From: Telmatactis stephensoni
Lineage: Eukaryota; Cnidaria; Anthozoa; Actiniaria; Isophelliidae
Direction: 5' to 3'
DNA: 64,000 bases
Assembly: GCA_029948255.1 (NCBI GenBank)
Contig: JALIZF010001870.1
Span: 948,501-1,012,500 of the forward strand
Positions 1 to 14,800 of the stretch are shown here, piece after piece (position 1 is the stretch's first letter; the number at the start of each line of letters is the position of its first letter). The notes under the pieces are model-generated. The model was not told the origin of the DNA, did no database searches, and worked only from the letters and a program-made list of their open reading frames with translations. A program made the translations under genes and the position numbers.

Positions 1-3000
1 TGGAAATGATACAAGAGAGTATCTCCAATATCATTGATAGCAATATCAAAGGTTGGATCTAAGTTATTTTAATTATGTGAATGACAATGCATTCTTAGTA
101 TTCTTAAACTGAGGCAAAACAGCATTATCAGATATATACACAGCTAGCAAGCCAGACGTCTCGACAGAAATTTATATCCATGCATTTACTAATGGAACCA
201 TAAACAATACATGTAAATGTGGCTATATTTAAAATTATAGGTACTATTTTGAAAAACGTTCTGTACTAATACATGCCAACTTTTATGTTTTATCAAATTA
301 AACTGTTTATATATACAGTCAGCAATATATTGTATTATAAACTCAATATATATCAGATAAAACCATCTCCATACAGTACATGCCATATCATGTATTGCAT
401 TCTGATCATTTTTGATTAGAAACATTTTGATACATTGCGTACACGTCAGCAGTGCTTTGCATGCCAATGTTGCATGTACCTATATATCTTATTTTCTATC
501 CCGAAATAGATAAACTCTTCCTAACAGCTAATACCTTTAAATCAGATTAGAGACCATGACCAACAGAAGCCGTCATGTACATTTTGCTTTTCTTAAAACA
601 ATTTAAAAAAGACACACCAGCCACAGGCATATTCGTGATATTTAAAAATTATACATAAAAGGGGGCACTTTATTTGTGGCCTCAGATGGCTTATTTAAAT
701 CTACAATAACCACTTACTAGAAGCTGCAGAGCAAAAAACATGCAAACTGCAGGCATAAAAATGGGCCACACGGTCCTCTAAAAGATTCATCCAAAATTTG
801 ACTTGCCTTCACAATATTATAATTGTTTTATCATCTCCTGATCAATTCTGAAGCAAGTTTGTCTATGAATGATACATGTTCATTATGCATATACATGTAC
901 ATACAGTGTACTCCCAAAAAATGTTTATCAATCACTACATTATCTGCAAAAAGAAATCTGAGCCTATAGAATCAGTAATCAACACAGAATCAATATTGAT
1001 ATGATGAGGTTTTTCAAACTTCTGATTTCCCTGTTAATTAAGCTAACAATATGATTGTTAGTTAACTCCTCATTTTTAAGATGAACAAATCTTTTCAACA
1101 GACATATTACAGAAAATAAACTGACCTTCAAAACCTACAGTTGCTGTATGTGCCACCGAGGCAACACCTAGAGTTTTAGCTAGTACTATCAAGAAGAAAT
1201 TTGGCAGAGTGTGAGGAACGTTTGCGAATGGACTTAAGAAAGAGTTGCCACTATAATTATACTTCGCGTGACTTGATCTTAAACGTCAAATGTTTACAAT
1301 GGCTGAGGGTATTGTGTCAAAACAACATTCCGTGGTCTATTCAGCAGAGAAGATGAAAGCACATTCAATTGATCAGTTTCATTTTAAAGGCTGAAAACAA
1401 AGGTCATTATCAAGTACTACGAAAAGGAAAAACTTGCATTCATTTGAAATATTTCATGAAATAAATATTGGAATGTCTTAATAGTAATAACAGCCACAAT
1501 AAACAAGTTTGGGAAATATAATTTTTTTTTGTAAAAAAAAAATGGCAAGTTTTTAGCAGATGTTCAAAATTTCAGCTCAAAGCCTTCTGTGAACATTTGA
1601 TATTATCATTTAAATCAGAACTGAAAAATGTCTGTAGCCATTAAAACCCTTAGGACTCATTCAATTCTGACAAAAACAAAAAACACAACTTTCAAGTGGA
1701 AAAATTGATGGAACTTAAAAGTGGAACATGATCAGTAAGAAATGAAACTTACGTGGATATGCAAATATTACATGACATGTATCGAATATAATTCTTATTT
1801 AAAGTCGAGTTTGTATGGCTGTCAAAATGGCACTGCACGGTCATGGCATGGTTACAGCAGGAATTTCGAATGTTTTTATAGACATCACGGCACTACTGAC
1901 ATGGTCACGATAGGGCGCAGTCTCTTTTACACTGCTCACTCGAAATCTGCTCTCAGGAGGAATTGAAATGTAGCTTAATTAATACTCTAATGTTGAAATA
2001 ACGAAATAAAGAATGTTCCAGATAAAACTTACATTTGTTGATTTCAAATCTTGCATGCTTGGCATTGATTCCTAGATGGTGGTACTCGTCACATTTCAAA
2101 CACAAAGCCAATGGAAATCCACTGTTAATTTCCTGACATACCTCATGATGACAGACCTATGAGGAAACATGAATATACATGACATCTTAATGGTCACACT
2201 TTCAGACATTCATCATTATAAAATGGGCAAACTGTTATAGCCTATGGAAGACAGCTAGTCATAGTCTAGCTGGTTTAAAAATACATGTATGTAGCAGCTG
2301 GTTTAATATTAAGTGGTTTCAATATTTTTAATAAACCCTTGGAAGCCTGCATTTATAATAATGCAAGGATTGATAAACTAAGAACACAGGGCAACTGAAA
2401 TTTTGTGTGAATAAAGCTGCCAATGGCAATGACAAATTATAGACAAGGTGTCACTGACAATATGTCATGGTATAATATATATGGCACAGTCCCTTTCACG
2501 TCCATATAAAAGATCTACTGAATCTAGGTCATTGTGCTTTTGAAAAGTATACTGTAAAAATAATAAAGCACGTACAGTTCGTATGAAGGTGACATGGACA
2601 GTGTCATTCCACATGACAGGTGCATTGCCATTTTCACAGTCATTCAAAATCTACTCTGTAATTACATGTGGATATAAACTATTACAAAAACATACAAAAA
2701 ATTAGCTCCTAACAGTATATACATGTACAAGCTCCACAATTTATTGCATTAAGCATTTAAAAATTTAGAAGTATGTAGAGAACAAAATAATTTAAAATTG
2801 CAGCAATATCTATTCGCATTTGTCCCCTGATTTTAGCAGCGTGCAGCTACAATAAGTCCCAACTGGAGGGGTTCTCACAAACTAATGTTACTTATTTTTA
2901 CACATCACGTAAAAAGTGTCACCTAAAGGGTGGATCAACCTGATAAATAATGAATTTCTCTTATTCTAACACTTTCATTTTTGTTTTAGTCATAGTTTTA

Positions 3001-6000
3001 AATATATGCATGATGTTGTAATATGAGACTGTAAGTATCAAAATAAAGTAGTTCTATTACCATAATCCTTGATAATCTGATTATAAGAACTGACAGCCTA
3101 AAAAAGCTGAATTACAGTTTTTAAATCAGAGTCAATTTGTATCACCTGTTACAGGATAAATCATAGGTTTGGGGTTTGATTTATAAGATTTATTTTGCCT
3201 TGCAATTTAGAATTTGAAATTTTTGCACCAGATAATTCTTTTTGCTAATTAAGGAATATAAAATGCATGTGCATGTCTCTGTACTGTGATATAAACACGA
3301 TGGAAGATGTAGAGCAAGAGAAAAGCAAGATTACAAATGTAGGAACATGAGGTGTAGCCGAATGTTTCTCTGACTTGCTTTTCGAGTGCTCTACATCTTC
3401 CAGAGTGTTTACATGGTATATCACAGTACAGAGAAATAAGCGATCGTTTTATATTCATTTGCTTTTATAGAACATTTTTGACGTTTTTTGACAAGCTATG
3501 TCTCTGTCCTCTGATATAAACATGGTAGCCAGCCAATCAGCGCGCGCGTTATATCTCTTTATAATACATAATATACTAGATAGTTTCAGATAAATGACAA
3601 AAATTTTCTCAAGTAAAGGAAATGTATGTACATTTACGCAATATAAAATTATAGATTATAGTTTTGAAAATTGGTACAGGATATCTGGAATAACTTTGGG
3701 TAAACAAGCTAATTAACCTAATAGTGTTTGATGCGTCATAAGGTCAAACTTTAACTTATATTAATACCACTTGTAGACACCTCTATATAATTTTAGATAC
3801 CAATTGTTACTTCAATTGCAATATTGAGGCCTAAACACAAAGCAAAACATATTGTATTGTAACGTCTTGAAAGGGGCTTATACATGTAGGATAATTTGCT
3901 GGTGGTTTTTCTTATATGACTGCAATTTTCTGCCCTCCCCTCCCCTCCCCTCCCCCCAAAAAATCAAAGTATCAAATTTCAAATGTGACAAGTTTTAAGA
4001 GCAAACATATGCATAGCATAATTTTTGTTTTCTTGTAAGTTATAAAACTTCCCATAATGAGACCCCAGAAATTAAAGTCAAGTCTACTAGGATATATTAA
4101 GTAAGTGAAGTATATTATGTGCAACATAGTGTTGTGTACAGCTGTTACAAACTCCATTATTTCCGATTTTCTCAGATCAGGAAGTAAGTCTAAAAATATT
4201 ACAATTCATCAGAAAGTATTAACAATATTATATCAATTTGTCAATTTTCTTAAAACAAAGAATTTTATAAAAATAGATTCTTATAATAAAAACAAATAAT
4301 GACAATAAAGTCTCCATGATTATTATTGACTGTGTGATCATTTTTAGGGGTGTGATATGTGGGCGTAGAATTTATCGTTTTTACAGTTTGAATGACAAGG
4401 ACTTCCTGTAATATGAGACTGAGATTATAATACACCATATGCAGCTTCTTGCATTGTCACTAGCAATTATTATAAATAAAATGTACTAAGTTAATACATT
4501 ATTAATATTATTGTTGTACTATGCATGCATTATTAGATTCTGAAACGTTGGCAAGGAAACATTTTAATTAGCATTTTTTAACTTTCTGTGCCTTAGGCCA
4601 GCTTCTAGAATATTTTTGATTTTGATTACTAAACATGCTGCAAATAAATAACCTAATTATAAGAAATCAGCTGAACAAAGAGCTCTTCATATCTATTGTC
4701 TTTAAAACAATGCTCCTCTAGATCTATTGTTTGTATTGGTGTTACAGATGACTATGCACAATTTGCTGCATATACATTATTTAGAGACCATATCACAGAA
4801 ATATCATACACTGTAGCTAGACTATACTACAGAATGTATGACAATATTAAAATGTGATGATGCGTTGCATGACTGCACCATAACAAAAACAAAGTCAGAT
4901 ACCAACCAGTATCCAGAGGGTCACGGGTTCGATTCCCGTCAGGTTGACTCGGAAAATTTTTTCTGAGTTCCCTGTACAACTAGGGACAAACTGACTACAT
5001 TTCTCTATTTCCCATCCTTGTTGATTAACTTAATTCTATCTAATAACAGTCAGAACAATTCCTTATTTTGGGAATAAACCAGTTGTGAGTTAATGTTCCT
5101 TGATTTCCATTAAGATAATCACAACTTTGAGGAAATTAAACAACTGCTAGTTGGAAATCTAAAGTATTGCTTTTTACATTCAAATACAATATATAAATCT
5201 AGCCTAAGGCTAGCTTTTACCAAATTCTACAGAAAATATTTATATGCACAGTCAATCAAGGCCGACATATGGGCAATATAGAACTCTGAATTGGTCTATT
5301 AGAGGTACGTGTATTTGTACACGTACATGTATTTATACTGTATATTATGTACTTATTGACTGAGTTAGGCTGGGCTGGATGCAAAAATATTTGACTCAAG
5401 GTTATGCCATACATGCCAAGCACAGCGAGGTCCATATACAAATGACCAGGAGCCAAAATTCCCCATCCAGCACAACCCAATTAACTCAGTAAATTAATAA
5501 GCATTTTATCACATGACCTGTTTTTTAATAAAAAGTACTAAAAACTCTCTTAAATACAAAAATAGAAATATAGCATGCAGAAACAAGCAGGCGGTCATTC
5601 AGGTTTTTACAGCCTGCTTGAGCAAATTAATAAGCTACCTGTATAGTACGGCCCCAATCACGTCATCTTTTCTGAAGGTTTTATTAAGAGCATGCAAGCA
5701 GAGAAATACGGGTCATATATATAATTGTTAATATTACAAAATGTACTTCAGTCTGCTCACTGAAATTCAGGACTCAATATCTTTATTGCAATTTTTAAAT
5801 TATAATAAAAATCTTGTACCCTGACCAAACCACTAAGTGATTATACCACTTTTTATTTAACAACTAATTGACAAGGAATAGCTATAGGTATATGTATATG
5901 TCATGTCATTGGTTTGAGAATATTTTTGGTTCGGACATTTTCAAACCAGCCAGTTTCCTTTCTCCAATAATTATTTTCATAATAGAGTACCACAGTGATG

Positions 6001-9000
6001 ACATCATAAAAAATCAATGTTTTGTTTATCAAATTTTGTTTCTAAATAGATCTGTTTTGCTTGGCTCAATGTTTTCCCAATCCTCTTCCAAGGGGGAATG
6101 AGATTCTTTGTCCACAGTGAACATTCTTGTGTGTCTTCTTAATTAAAGGATTTCAAACAAAGAAATGCAGTTCCCAATAGGACTGTACTGGGAAAACATT
6201 GAGCCAAGCAAAACAGGTTTATTTTGATAGAACATTATGAAAGGATATTACATGCCAAATTTCTTGGAAAGCAATTAATTAAATACTGGCCCAGATGTGG
6301 GCAGCTGAATATATAATTTCTCCTAACAAATTGCTGTCAATTTGGCTTGGACCCTTACTTCAGGATCCAAGCAAAATTTGATTTGTATAGGGAAATTATA
6401 CAGCGCACACCTATACTGTATCTCAGGCAATATTTAAACGATTTCCATAGAATATATTTAACAAATATATATCTTTCATATCAAAGAGTAAAATTGAATA
6501 AATCAAATTTTAGACGCGTGACTTTGAGTTGTGTGACATAATTCACGGGCTTACAACTCGACCCAAAAAACATCCAAACCATCAAAATATCTAAATACAA
6601 ATCTACAGAATAACTCAAACCACAATTTTCTAAAACATATACAAGAATAGAGCTGGTAGGATTCAAAAATAGATTTTAGTTTGAATTTTTGTGACTTGTG
6701 ACGTCATGTGCAAACGAAGAATTAGTCTAAAATTATAGCAACTTACAATTAAACCCAGCTGGGTTTCAAATTTCAAAACCAAAAATAATTTTAAACCAAA
6801 AATTAAAACAATCTTAAATAAAATACACATGGGTATTCAAAAATAGATGGCCTTATATGGCAATTCAAAGGATTGCACAAAGCACAAAGAATATAGCAGC
6901 ATGTACAGTAGTAACATACAGCCCTCGGGAAAATTCTAGCCATTGTGGGGATCACGATAATGTAGCCATTAATGGAGATACAGTACATGCATGGCTGTAA
7001 CTGAGAAAACCATTGTGTAATCACAGAAAGTATCCATACCCCAACCATGGAGGGAATTGGAAATTCTGGAGGGGAGGGAGGTCAGAGAAAGAACAAATTA
7101 CAGAGTTTGTATGGTGAGAAATGGAAGTTCCAGAGGATAGGGGGTCAATCTTCAAATTTCCTCTGTCATGGGGGTATAGATATCTCCTGGAACTACACAT
7201 TAAAATAACTTCAAATTTGAATCTGGAAAATCCATATTAGGGGCAGGCCTACATTAATAGAATTTACGTTACCTTCACAGCGACACTTTTCTTGATCTGC
7301 ACACTTGTGTTGCATAATTTCCCATCACAGAGACGCAGGGAATCATCTACAAAAAGAGAAAGTTGTTTTAGCTGAACCTTGCCAAGATAATATCAATAGA
7401 AATTGATAGTTGATATGAAGGCAATGACAGTACTTAAGATAAGGCTGCTCTTTTCCTGAGTACCTAAGAGCCGGCTCCATGAGAATTGATCTATTTTTAG
7501 ATAAGGTATACCTAATTTAAAGTTGATTTAGTAATGCATTTTAGAGCTTTTATACAATGCAAGCTGCATAAAAGAAACAGCACCAAATATGAACTATTAT
7601 CACTCAGCAGGGATTCCTTATTGCCATGCAATAAAGAAACAGAAAACAATGCCACTTTTCCTGACAGCTTTCAACATCTCAATTCACATTTAATTAAGTG
7701 CAATCAGCTCATGATCTATATATATCCTGGTATTGTCTGAATCTTCTGTACTCAATCTTCCTAGAACTTCCATATTTTGTGCAACTATAAAATGCATATC
7801 TTTTGAGTAGCTTCAGATCATTTATGCCTATTAGATAATTCCAAGGTTTTATATAAATATAACAATTGTAAAATCCATTAAATGATATTTTTGGCTCAGA
7901 AAATTTCACAATGATTCAAAACTACAACCAATAAAAATCAATGTTTTGCAACAAAGACAAATCAAGAAATGTTTTGAAAACTTTGTGGATAATATATTTT
8001 TGAAATATATTTTTAAATCTTAGTACTTCTAAGGGATATATGTCAACTTGATATTCAGAATTTCTGAATAATATAGCCAAAAAAATTTATCAAAATAAGG
8101 TAAAAGTAAAATTAAAGTAAAATATATAAAAATACAAATTAAATAATTAAAAGTATAACAGAAATATAATATCATTAAGAAATGAAAAAAATTTGCTCTG
8201 CATGAGAAATAGCAAAAAATTCTTCCAGTTGGCCAGTGGTTTATCAGTGATATGGAATGAGATATTCAAAGTAACTCAACAGCTTATCTATATCTTTGTT
8301 TTATAAATTGTTACAAAAGTTTTGGACATTTTAATACTAGATAATTTCTGCCAACCTCCTGAAAGCTAAGAATCTAACAAAACAATTCACAGAATTGTAA
8401 CACATATTTCAAACAACTGACCCCCCACAGATTTAAGCTCCACGTCCGATTGCTTTCGCCGTTGATAGAACGAACAGTAACGAAAACCTTTTACACACAT
8501 CACTGACAACCAAATTCTAAAGCAATAAATTCAGAGAAGAATACATTCGAATCAATGTCAGTTTCGAACGTTTCGAACGTTTCATCAGATTGACAATCGA
8601 TAGGTGTGTAACAAACACTAATGATGGAGATTACATCTCCTCTTGACAAAGATTTATCAAATTTAAGTCTGTTCGGCTTCTTTCAACAGGTATTTTCATC
8701 GAGGTAATGGCAGTTCCAAAATAAATCCGAGAGTGACATCCAGTTCTTTGGACGGACGAGGTGTGTTTGGGAAATAGAAAGGAATTTGTCTGATATATAT
8801 GACAGGCCCCAGTGGAGTTCCGAGGCTTCTGATAAATAAATTTGCATGTTTGGCACTCTATAGAAATTAGAATACTCAATGCTGAACACAAGAATCAATA
8901 GATTTTGATTAAACATAAGAACAAGACGATCGTATTATTCTAAATAGAAAACTTATAAATTAAATTTGACCTAAACTCTTGTAGCAATTAAAAAAATGTT

Positions 9001-11767
9001 TGCTTGCAGAACGTCGGCTCGTTAACCAAATCCCCAGATTGAGTCACAGACCAGAGCTAAATAAATAAAACCTAAAGTTCAAGCGAAAAATAATAGTTTT
9101 GTATTTACCCGAATTCTCGTGATCCCCATCGTCCCGGCCTACAACGAGAAAATGAGTCGCTGTTAGCAACTATAGCCCAAGCAAATTAAAATTGATGATC
9201 GAAGCTTCGATCCTTGGACGAAAATCTCGTCTTTTACCGGCTCATAACAGAAACCCCAAATCGAAGCTTTGATCATCCAACAATAATATTAGTAAGAAGG
9301 CGAATTAACATCTGATGTCATAAATATACAAGCAAAATATCAAATAAGAGTGAACTTGGAATAAGCTTTAAAAATAAGAAACATATGGAGAAGAATATAT
9401 GGGACCAATGCAAGTTTTGACGACTTTCCAACTACCGAAACCATATCCAACGCATCAACAATCTATTATTCGTACAACTCCCATCAATAAACTCACCAAG
9501 CTCGGGCATCTTTTAAGTATATAATCTATCGGGAGTCTTCCAGCCCGATTTCATTCCTTTACGACGAAGAACAAACGATTTATAGATTTAAAACAAGAGT
9601 AACAAGGCCCAAACAGGACTCGAGTTTGACCAGCACTTCAATAGACAATCGCGTTCTGGAGTACGAATTCAAATCTTTGTTGATAAAGAACAGGTTGTAT
9701 AGTTTCGCCGAAGATCTGGTCGATGCACGGCCATTTGAACTTGAGATCCAGGCAGCTAGTTTTCCTGGTAAAAGGGCTTGAAGTTCATGTTTTGGTCAGC
9801 ACTGAGATAAGGTCAAACTGTACTACTAATTTCCTCCAAGATTTCAAAGCCGAAACAAGAAACTACTCGGAAACTGCGTCGAGCCCGGGTCGTGACGTCA
9901 CACGGCTGCCGAAGCTAACGAATGCGCAAGTGAGGGCCAATCAGAAGCTGGAATATTTATATAAAGGTGTTAGAAACTCCCACCATGCTTTGCAATATAT
10001 TTTTTCCTTGAATTTTGTCAAAATGTGCGATGTTAATTTTCTTTTATCGTAATGTATCAAAATTATCTACAAACAGATTAAAGTTTAGTGCATTGTAGTC
10101 GAGGCTCTTGATAAAGCTGACAACGCAACTTTCGCAACGTTTTGGACCAGTGGATTTACGTCCGGCATTATCACCTTCTCTGGCGTAATGTGTTACCTCC
10201 CGGGCCGTAATTCTTCGCGGTTAATACACGGAGCTTTGCGTAAATACGTGAGACAAATTTAAGGCGCTGTTACACTGTGCAATTTTCCCGGCAACTTGTC
10301 TCGCAACGGCGTTGCAAAACAAGTTGCAGAGAAAATTATGGCGCTGTTACACTGTGCAGTTTTCCCCAGCAACTTGCAATATTTTTGGCCAGTTGCTGGG
10401 GAAAATTGCACAGTGTAACAGCGCCATAATTTTCTCTGCAACTTGTTTTGCAACGCCGTTGCGAGACAAGTTGCTGGGAAAATTGCACAGTGTATAAACA
10501 GCGCCTTTAGGGTAAGGTAAGTATGGGAATAATTCGTGGGTATGACGTCACTAAACTTGGGCTTTAGGCCAACTATTGTGACGTCGTTGTGAATTGTGCA
10601 GTTAATTGGGTTAATAATTTTACTTAAATCATTCTATAATGTTACTTAAATTAATCTAAGAACATAAGAAGGCCATATCCATGAGTGAAGAAAATATGGA
10701 AATATTCCAAGATGAAGTAAATACAATTTACAGTTTAAGGCATCTTTAGTGACGTTATTCTGAAGTCAACTATATATAGATTTTATATATTTATTTCTCC
10801 GCCCAAATATTTGATCCAACAAATATTACAAAAATTATTCTAAGATTACAAGGCCTAAGGGCGTTCTTAATGAGGCCTGAGATGTTTTATGAATTTGTAT
10901 ACAAAACAAGAAGTTCAGTCATTCGTATAAATGTACGTGAAAAGAGCTAAAGAATGCAAGACAAGCTTTTGTCTAGAATAGACATATCATAATATCTGAT
11001 CTTTGTTTATTTATGTAATACATGTACGTAGACGACATGACTAGGAAACATAAAATCTGTACCGATCTGGTCATGTTCCAACGAAAACTCAAGTCAAAGG
11101 ACGTTTTGACGTGCTAGGCTGCGATCTGAATTTGCCGAATTTCTTCTTGATAACGTAAAAGTTTTGCGTCTCACAGATCCAAGGCAATTGAGCTGAGATA
11201 CTCTTGGCTTGACGGAATGAAAAGTCGAATCAGTTTACGTATGGGGCTAGAGTACATCACTATGGAATATAAATTTTCCCAAGCAAAGCCGTAAAGCATG
11301 TGAAATGAGTTTCAATTCATTACAAAAATTACAAAAACAATAAACAAAACAAAATAAAACAAAACAAAACTTTAGGCTTAGAATGGATCACGAAGCTAAG
11401 AAAGAACAGAAAGAATCAAAGAGAGAATAAACCTTAAGAAAGAGAGAGAGAAAAAGAAAGGAAGGAATGAGGAACTTTTAAAAAGAAAGAAAGAAAGAGA
11501 AAGGAAAGAGAAAGAGGCAGAACGAAAGATAGAAAGAAATTAAGAACTTTTAAAAAGAAAGAAAGGAATGAAGAGGAACTTTTAAAAAGAAGGAAACAAA
11601 GAGAAAGATAGAAAGAAAGAAGGAAAGGAAGAAAGGAAGGACGGAAGAAAGAAAGAAAGAGAGAAAAAAAGAAAGGAAGAAAGAAAGAAAGTAAGGAATA
11701 ATGGAAGAAAGAAAGAAAGAAAGAAAGAAGAAAGAAAGAAAGAAAGAAAGAAGGAAAGAAAGAAGGA

Positions 11768-11855
<88 letters not shown>

Positions 11856-14800
11856 AACAAGCTGATCATATAAATATAATGGCGTTAATGATGACAATGT
11901 TGAGCTGTCATTAGCTATTTGAAAATCATACGCCTGAAACCATGAAGAACAGGCCAAAGATTAAGCTTATTAAAGCAGCTGTCAAGTAGCATTAGAATAT
12001 CGAAAATAAACAGAATATAATCACAAATATACGCTCTTTATCTCAGGAAAACATTCTATTTCCTAGCGGCAAACTTCACTAAAACATAAGTATTGATAAG
12101 ACCAGTTAATTGTAGAAGCAATCTTATAATTATATATTTCTCCCTTTCATTGCAGCCGCGGATATCCAACAGTGGGTTGTGGTCGTGTAGATAATTGAAG
12201 CACAATTGAAGGCCGACAATGTGATGCGGAAGCTGTTGATCACCTTCAAATAAATACACCAACTCAAAGAAATAATTTTGAGTCGTATCTGTCATTTTGT
12301 TCAAGTTTTAATAAGCACTTAAGTCATGAATTTGTTTATCTTGATCAAGTGTTCGCAGAAAATAGAAAGATTACAGGAGAGTAGGGGGAGGGGATGGTGA
12401 GGAAGGACGAGCGAAAATCACGAAAACGATCGAGAAAGGGGAGGGAGTTCTAAAACTGGTAGTTGGTAAAACTTTTCTTTTCCCTGAGGACTCAAAAACA
12501 AAATAGTTTGCCCGGTTTCCAAGGTCTTCTGACAACCTCGCCTATAAATAGCGCCTACAAAAGGAATCGAAGCAGAGGGGAGGGGTCGGGAGGCTGGCGA
12601 GAAGGATTAAGACAGATTAAGAGACTATTGACAAAGAGAACTGGGAAATGAAGGGTTGGTTGGTTAGTGGTTAAGAATGTAATTTAAAATTAAAAATAGT
12701 TGAAAAACTAAAGTGTGGGAAGTGGAGATGGGGATAGATAATATCCAGGGGAATCGTAAACTGGTAAACTCTGGGATTGAAATGGAATAAATTTACAAAC
12801 GAATGGGAAATGAATTGACATGGGCAGATGGGGGAAGTCAGATGATAAAGACTAGGAAATTCAGAAAAGAGCTGTGTGAGAAAGAAAATGGTCCTTAGAG
12901 GGAAGGGGGAAGGGAGGCGAAGGGGGAGGGGATGAGAAAACGCCCAAGAGCAAGGATAAAAACAGGAAGAGCAAATAGGCTCCATCTAGAATTCGAAATG
13001 ACGTAGATGATAAACGTATTTTCGTGCGCTAGGATTAAAAACTGTAACATGTTTCAGCATGACGTATTGTTTAACCCAAAAAATCTATTTTTACACATTT
13101 TTACGGGCTACTTCATTCATTCCCATGACGTAAAACATTCCGAGGTGAATACTGTCTGTATAGGTTTATAAATGGCTACATAAAAACAGGATATCAGTGT
13201 TAAAAGAAAACGTCATCTGCGAGAATATAAGCTCTAGCGTGTTCTCATTGGTTAATCCAACAGGAAATATTTCTTATAAAGTATAGCAAAAACCGGCTGA
13301 TTGCTATGATAAGCTTTTAACTGAACGGATTTATCAAGCGTGCCATTCGGTCTAATACGAAACTATGCATGCGTATGGCTTTGAATAACTATGTAAATAT
13401 GGAAACTTCTTGAAATCAAGTCATTAGCACTCAAGTGGCTTCCTGACGCACGTGACGAGCACGTGAATCAAATGTTACACTCCGTAAACCTTTGAAAATG
13501 AAGCCCAGTGATAGTTCACTTTCGATATTCTGGTTGAGCGATAACGCACAAAGCAATCCAAGACGAGGCTCCGGGGAAATAAAAGAATATATAAGGATTA
13601 CTCCATTGTTTCCCCGGAGTCTCGTCTTGAATTGGTTTGTGCTTGCTTACTCAGCCAGAATATCGAAAGTGGGCTACTGTCTGCAAGCAAGTGCAAGCAG
13701 ATTATATTCTCAATAATGCTATGTTGATGGAGAGAAGACACTGAGTTAGGCTACATCCACTAATCATGATAAATTTGAAAATGCATCTTTACTCTACGTT
13801 TTTGCGTCTTAGACAAAAGAAGATCACCGTTTTAGTGTGAACGGAGATCTGCAATTTAAACAAGTGTGGTTGCAGACATTATAAGTAGATGGTATTATGC
13901 AAACTTTCTAGGAGGACCAGGAGACCATACTACTAAGAGAGCGAAACTGGTATTGATGTTTGCGTGATGTGCTTGGCGCTTATGGTCATTTTTAGTAACA
14001 GGACGTTGACGCCATCGCGCGCGCAAACAATGAAATATGATTGCCGAATGAGAAACGCTTTGTTTCTGCGCTCGCATAAAAATCAAATTCCGCCTTGCTC
14101 GCACGATATGGCGTTAACTTCCTGTTACTAAAATAACCATAAGCGCCAAGCACATCAGGCAGACATCAATCCGCGAGTTTCGCTCTCCTAGTGTTATGGT
14201 CTCTTGGGGGGAATATCATTTATATAGCAATATTGCTGGAAAACAATGAAAACTTGTTTTGTGAAATAGCTATTTGATATAACGCCCACTCTAATTGGCT
14301 AAAAAACGCCGCATGTGGCGCGTGCTTTATGACAGAATAGTGCACGCATCCATATTTTCTATTTTTTCAGTAAATAACAAAAGGAAACAATTTCGTCCGA
14401 AGTGAAAGTGCCAAAGTAAAAGAAAATACTAGAAGTTTGTGTTGTGTTTTCGTGGCAAACAATCGACATTCTCAGAAAACCGCACTTCCTACATACAGTA
14501 AAAATTTAATTGATTTTAACTTCTCCTTAAGCATGCTCTCTAAACAGATGCGTACTAGACAGCTGAGACAGTGTGAGGATCAGAGAGTCTCCGGCTTCTC
14601 CTCTTTTTCCAAGAGGGTTTGTAGGAAGCTCGAGCAGGAAACATCGAAATTTATCAAAGAATCTATATATTTCTTGAGATAATTTTGTGTGAAACTCTTT
14701 CAAGAAGTTGGGGAGAGCTGTTCCTTTCTTGAACAATGAGCTTTTCCTGGTTGCTCCTTTTTGGTCCAGTTCAGAAGCGCCGCGAGCGCGCGCCGAGCGT

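Larger units (their letters stand above)
2157..7272. other. Intron of the B-box-like gene: no exon recognised apart from repeats
   Basis: AT-rich sequence holding the ATGTCTCTGT foldback, the SINE piece, two inverted-repeat elements and a CTCCC microsatellite (3933-3957). No other conserved coding segment was seen. Confidence 0.5.

Noticed and set aside
8631..8916. Two overlapping minus-strand frames of 77-86 residues
   Set aside because: They overlap in different frames, lie in an intron of the B-box-like gene, and show no motif or matching splice phase.
9723..10052. 109-residue plus-strand frame starting MHGHLNLRSRQL
   Set aside because: It runs across the promoter-like segment, has no recognisable domain, and no splice partner was found.
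10259..10497. Two 60-residue frames on opposite strands with the same sequence
   Set aside because: They are the two arms of a palindromic element read from each side.
11550..11957. Long open frames of Phe/Leu/Ser repeats on the minus strand
   Set aside because: They are translations of the GAAA microsatellite; the same applies to 15882-16312 (GA array) and 61858-62158 (TTTC array).
14437..14736. Overlapping plus and minus frames of about 70-80 residues
   Set aside because: Neither has domain likeness or linked exons; they overlap on opposite strands.
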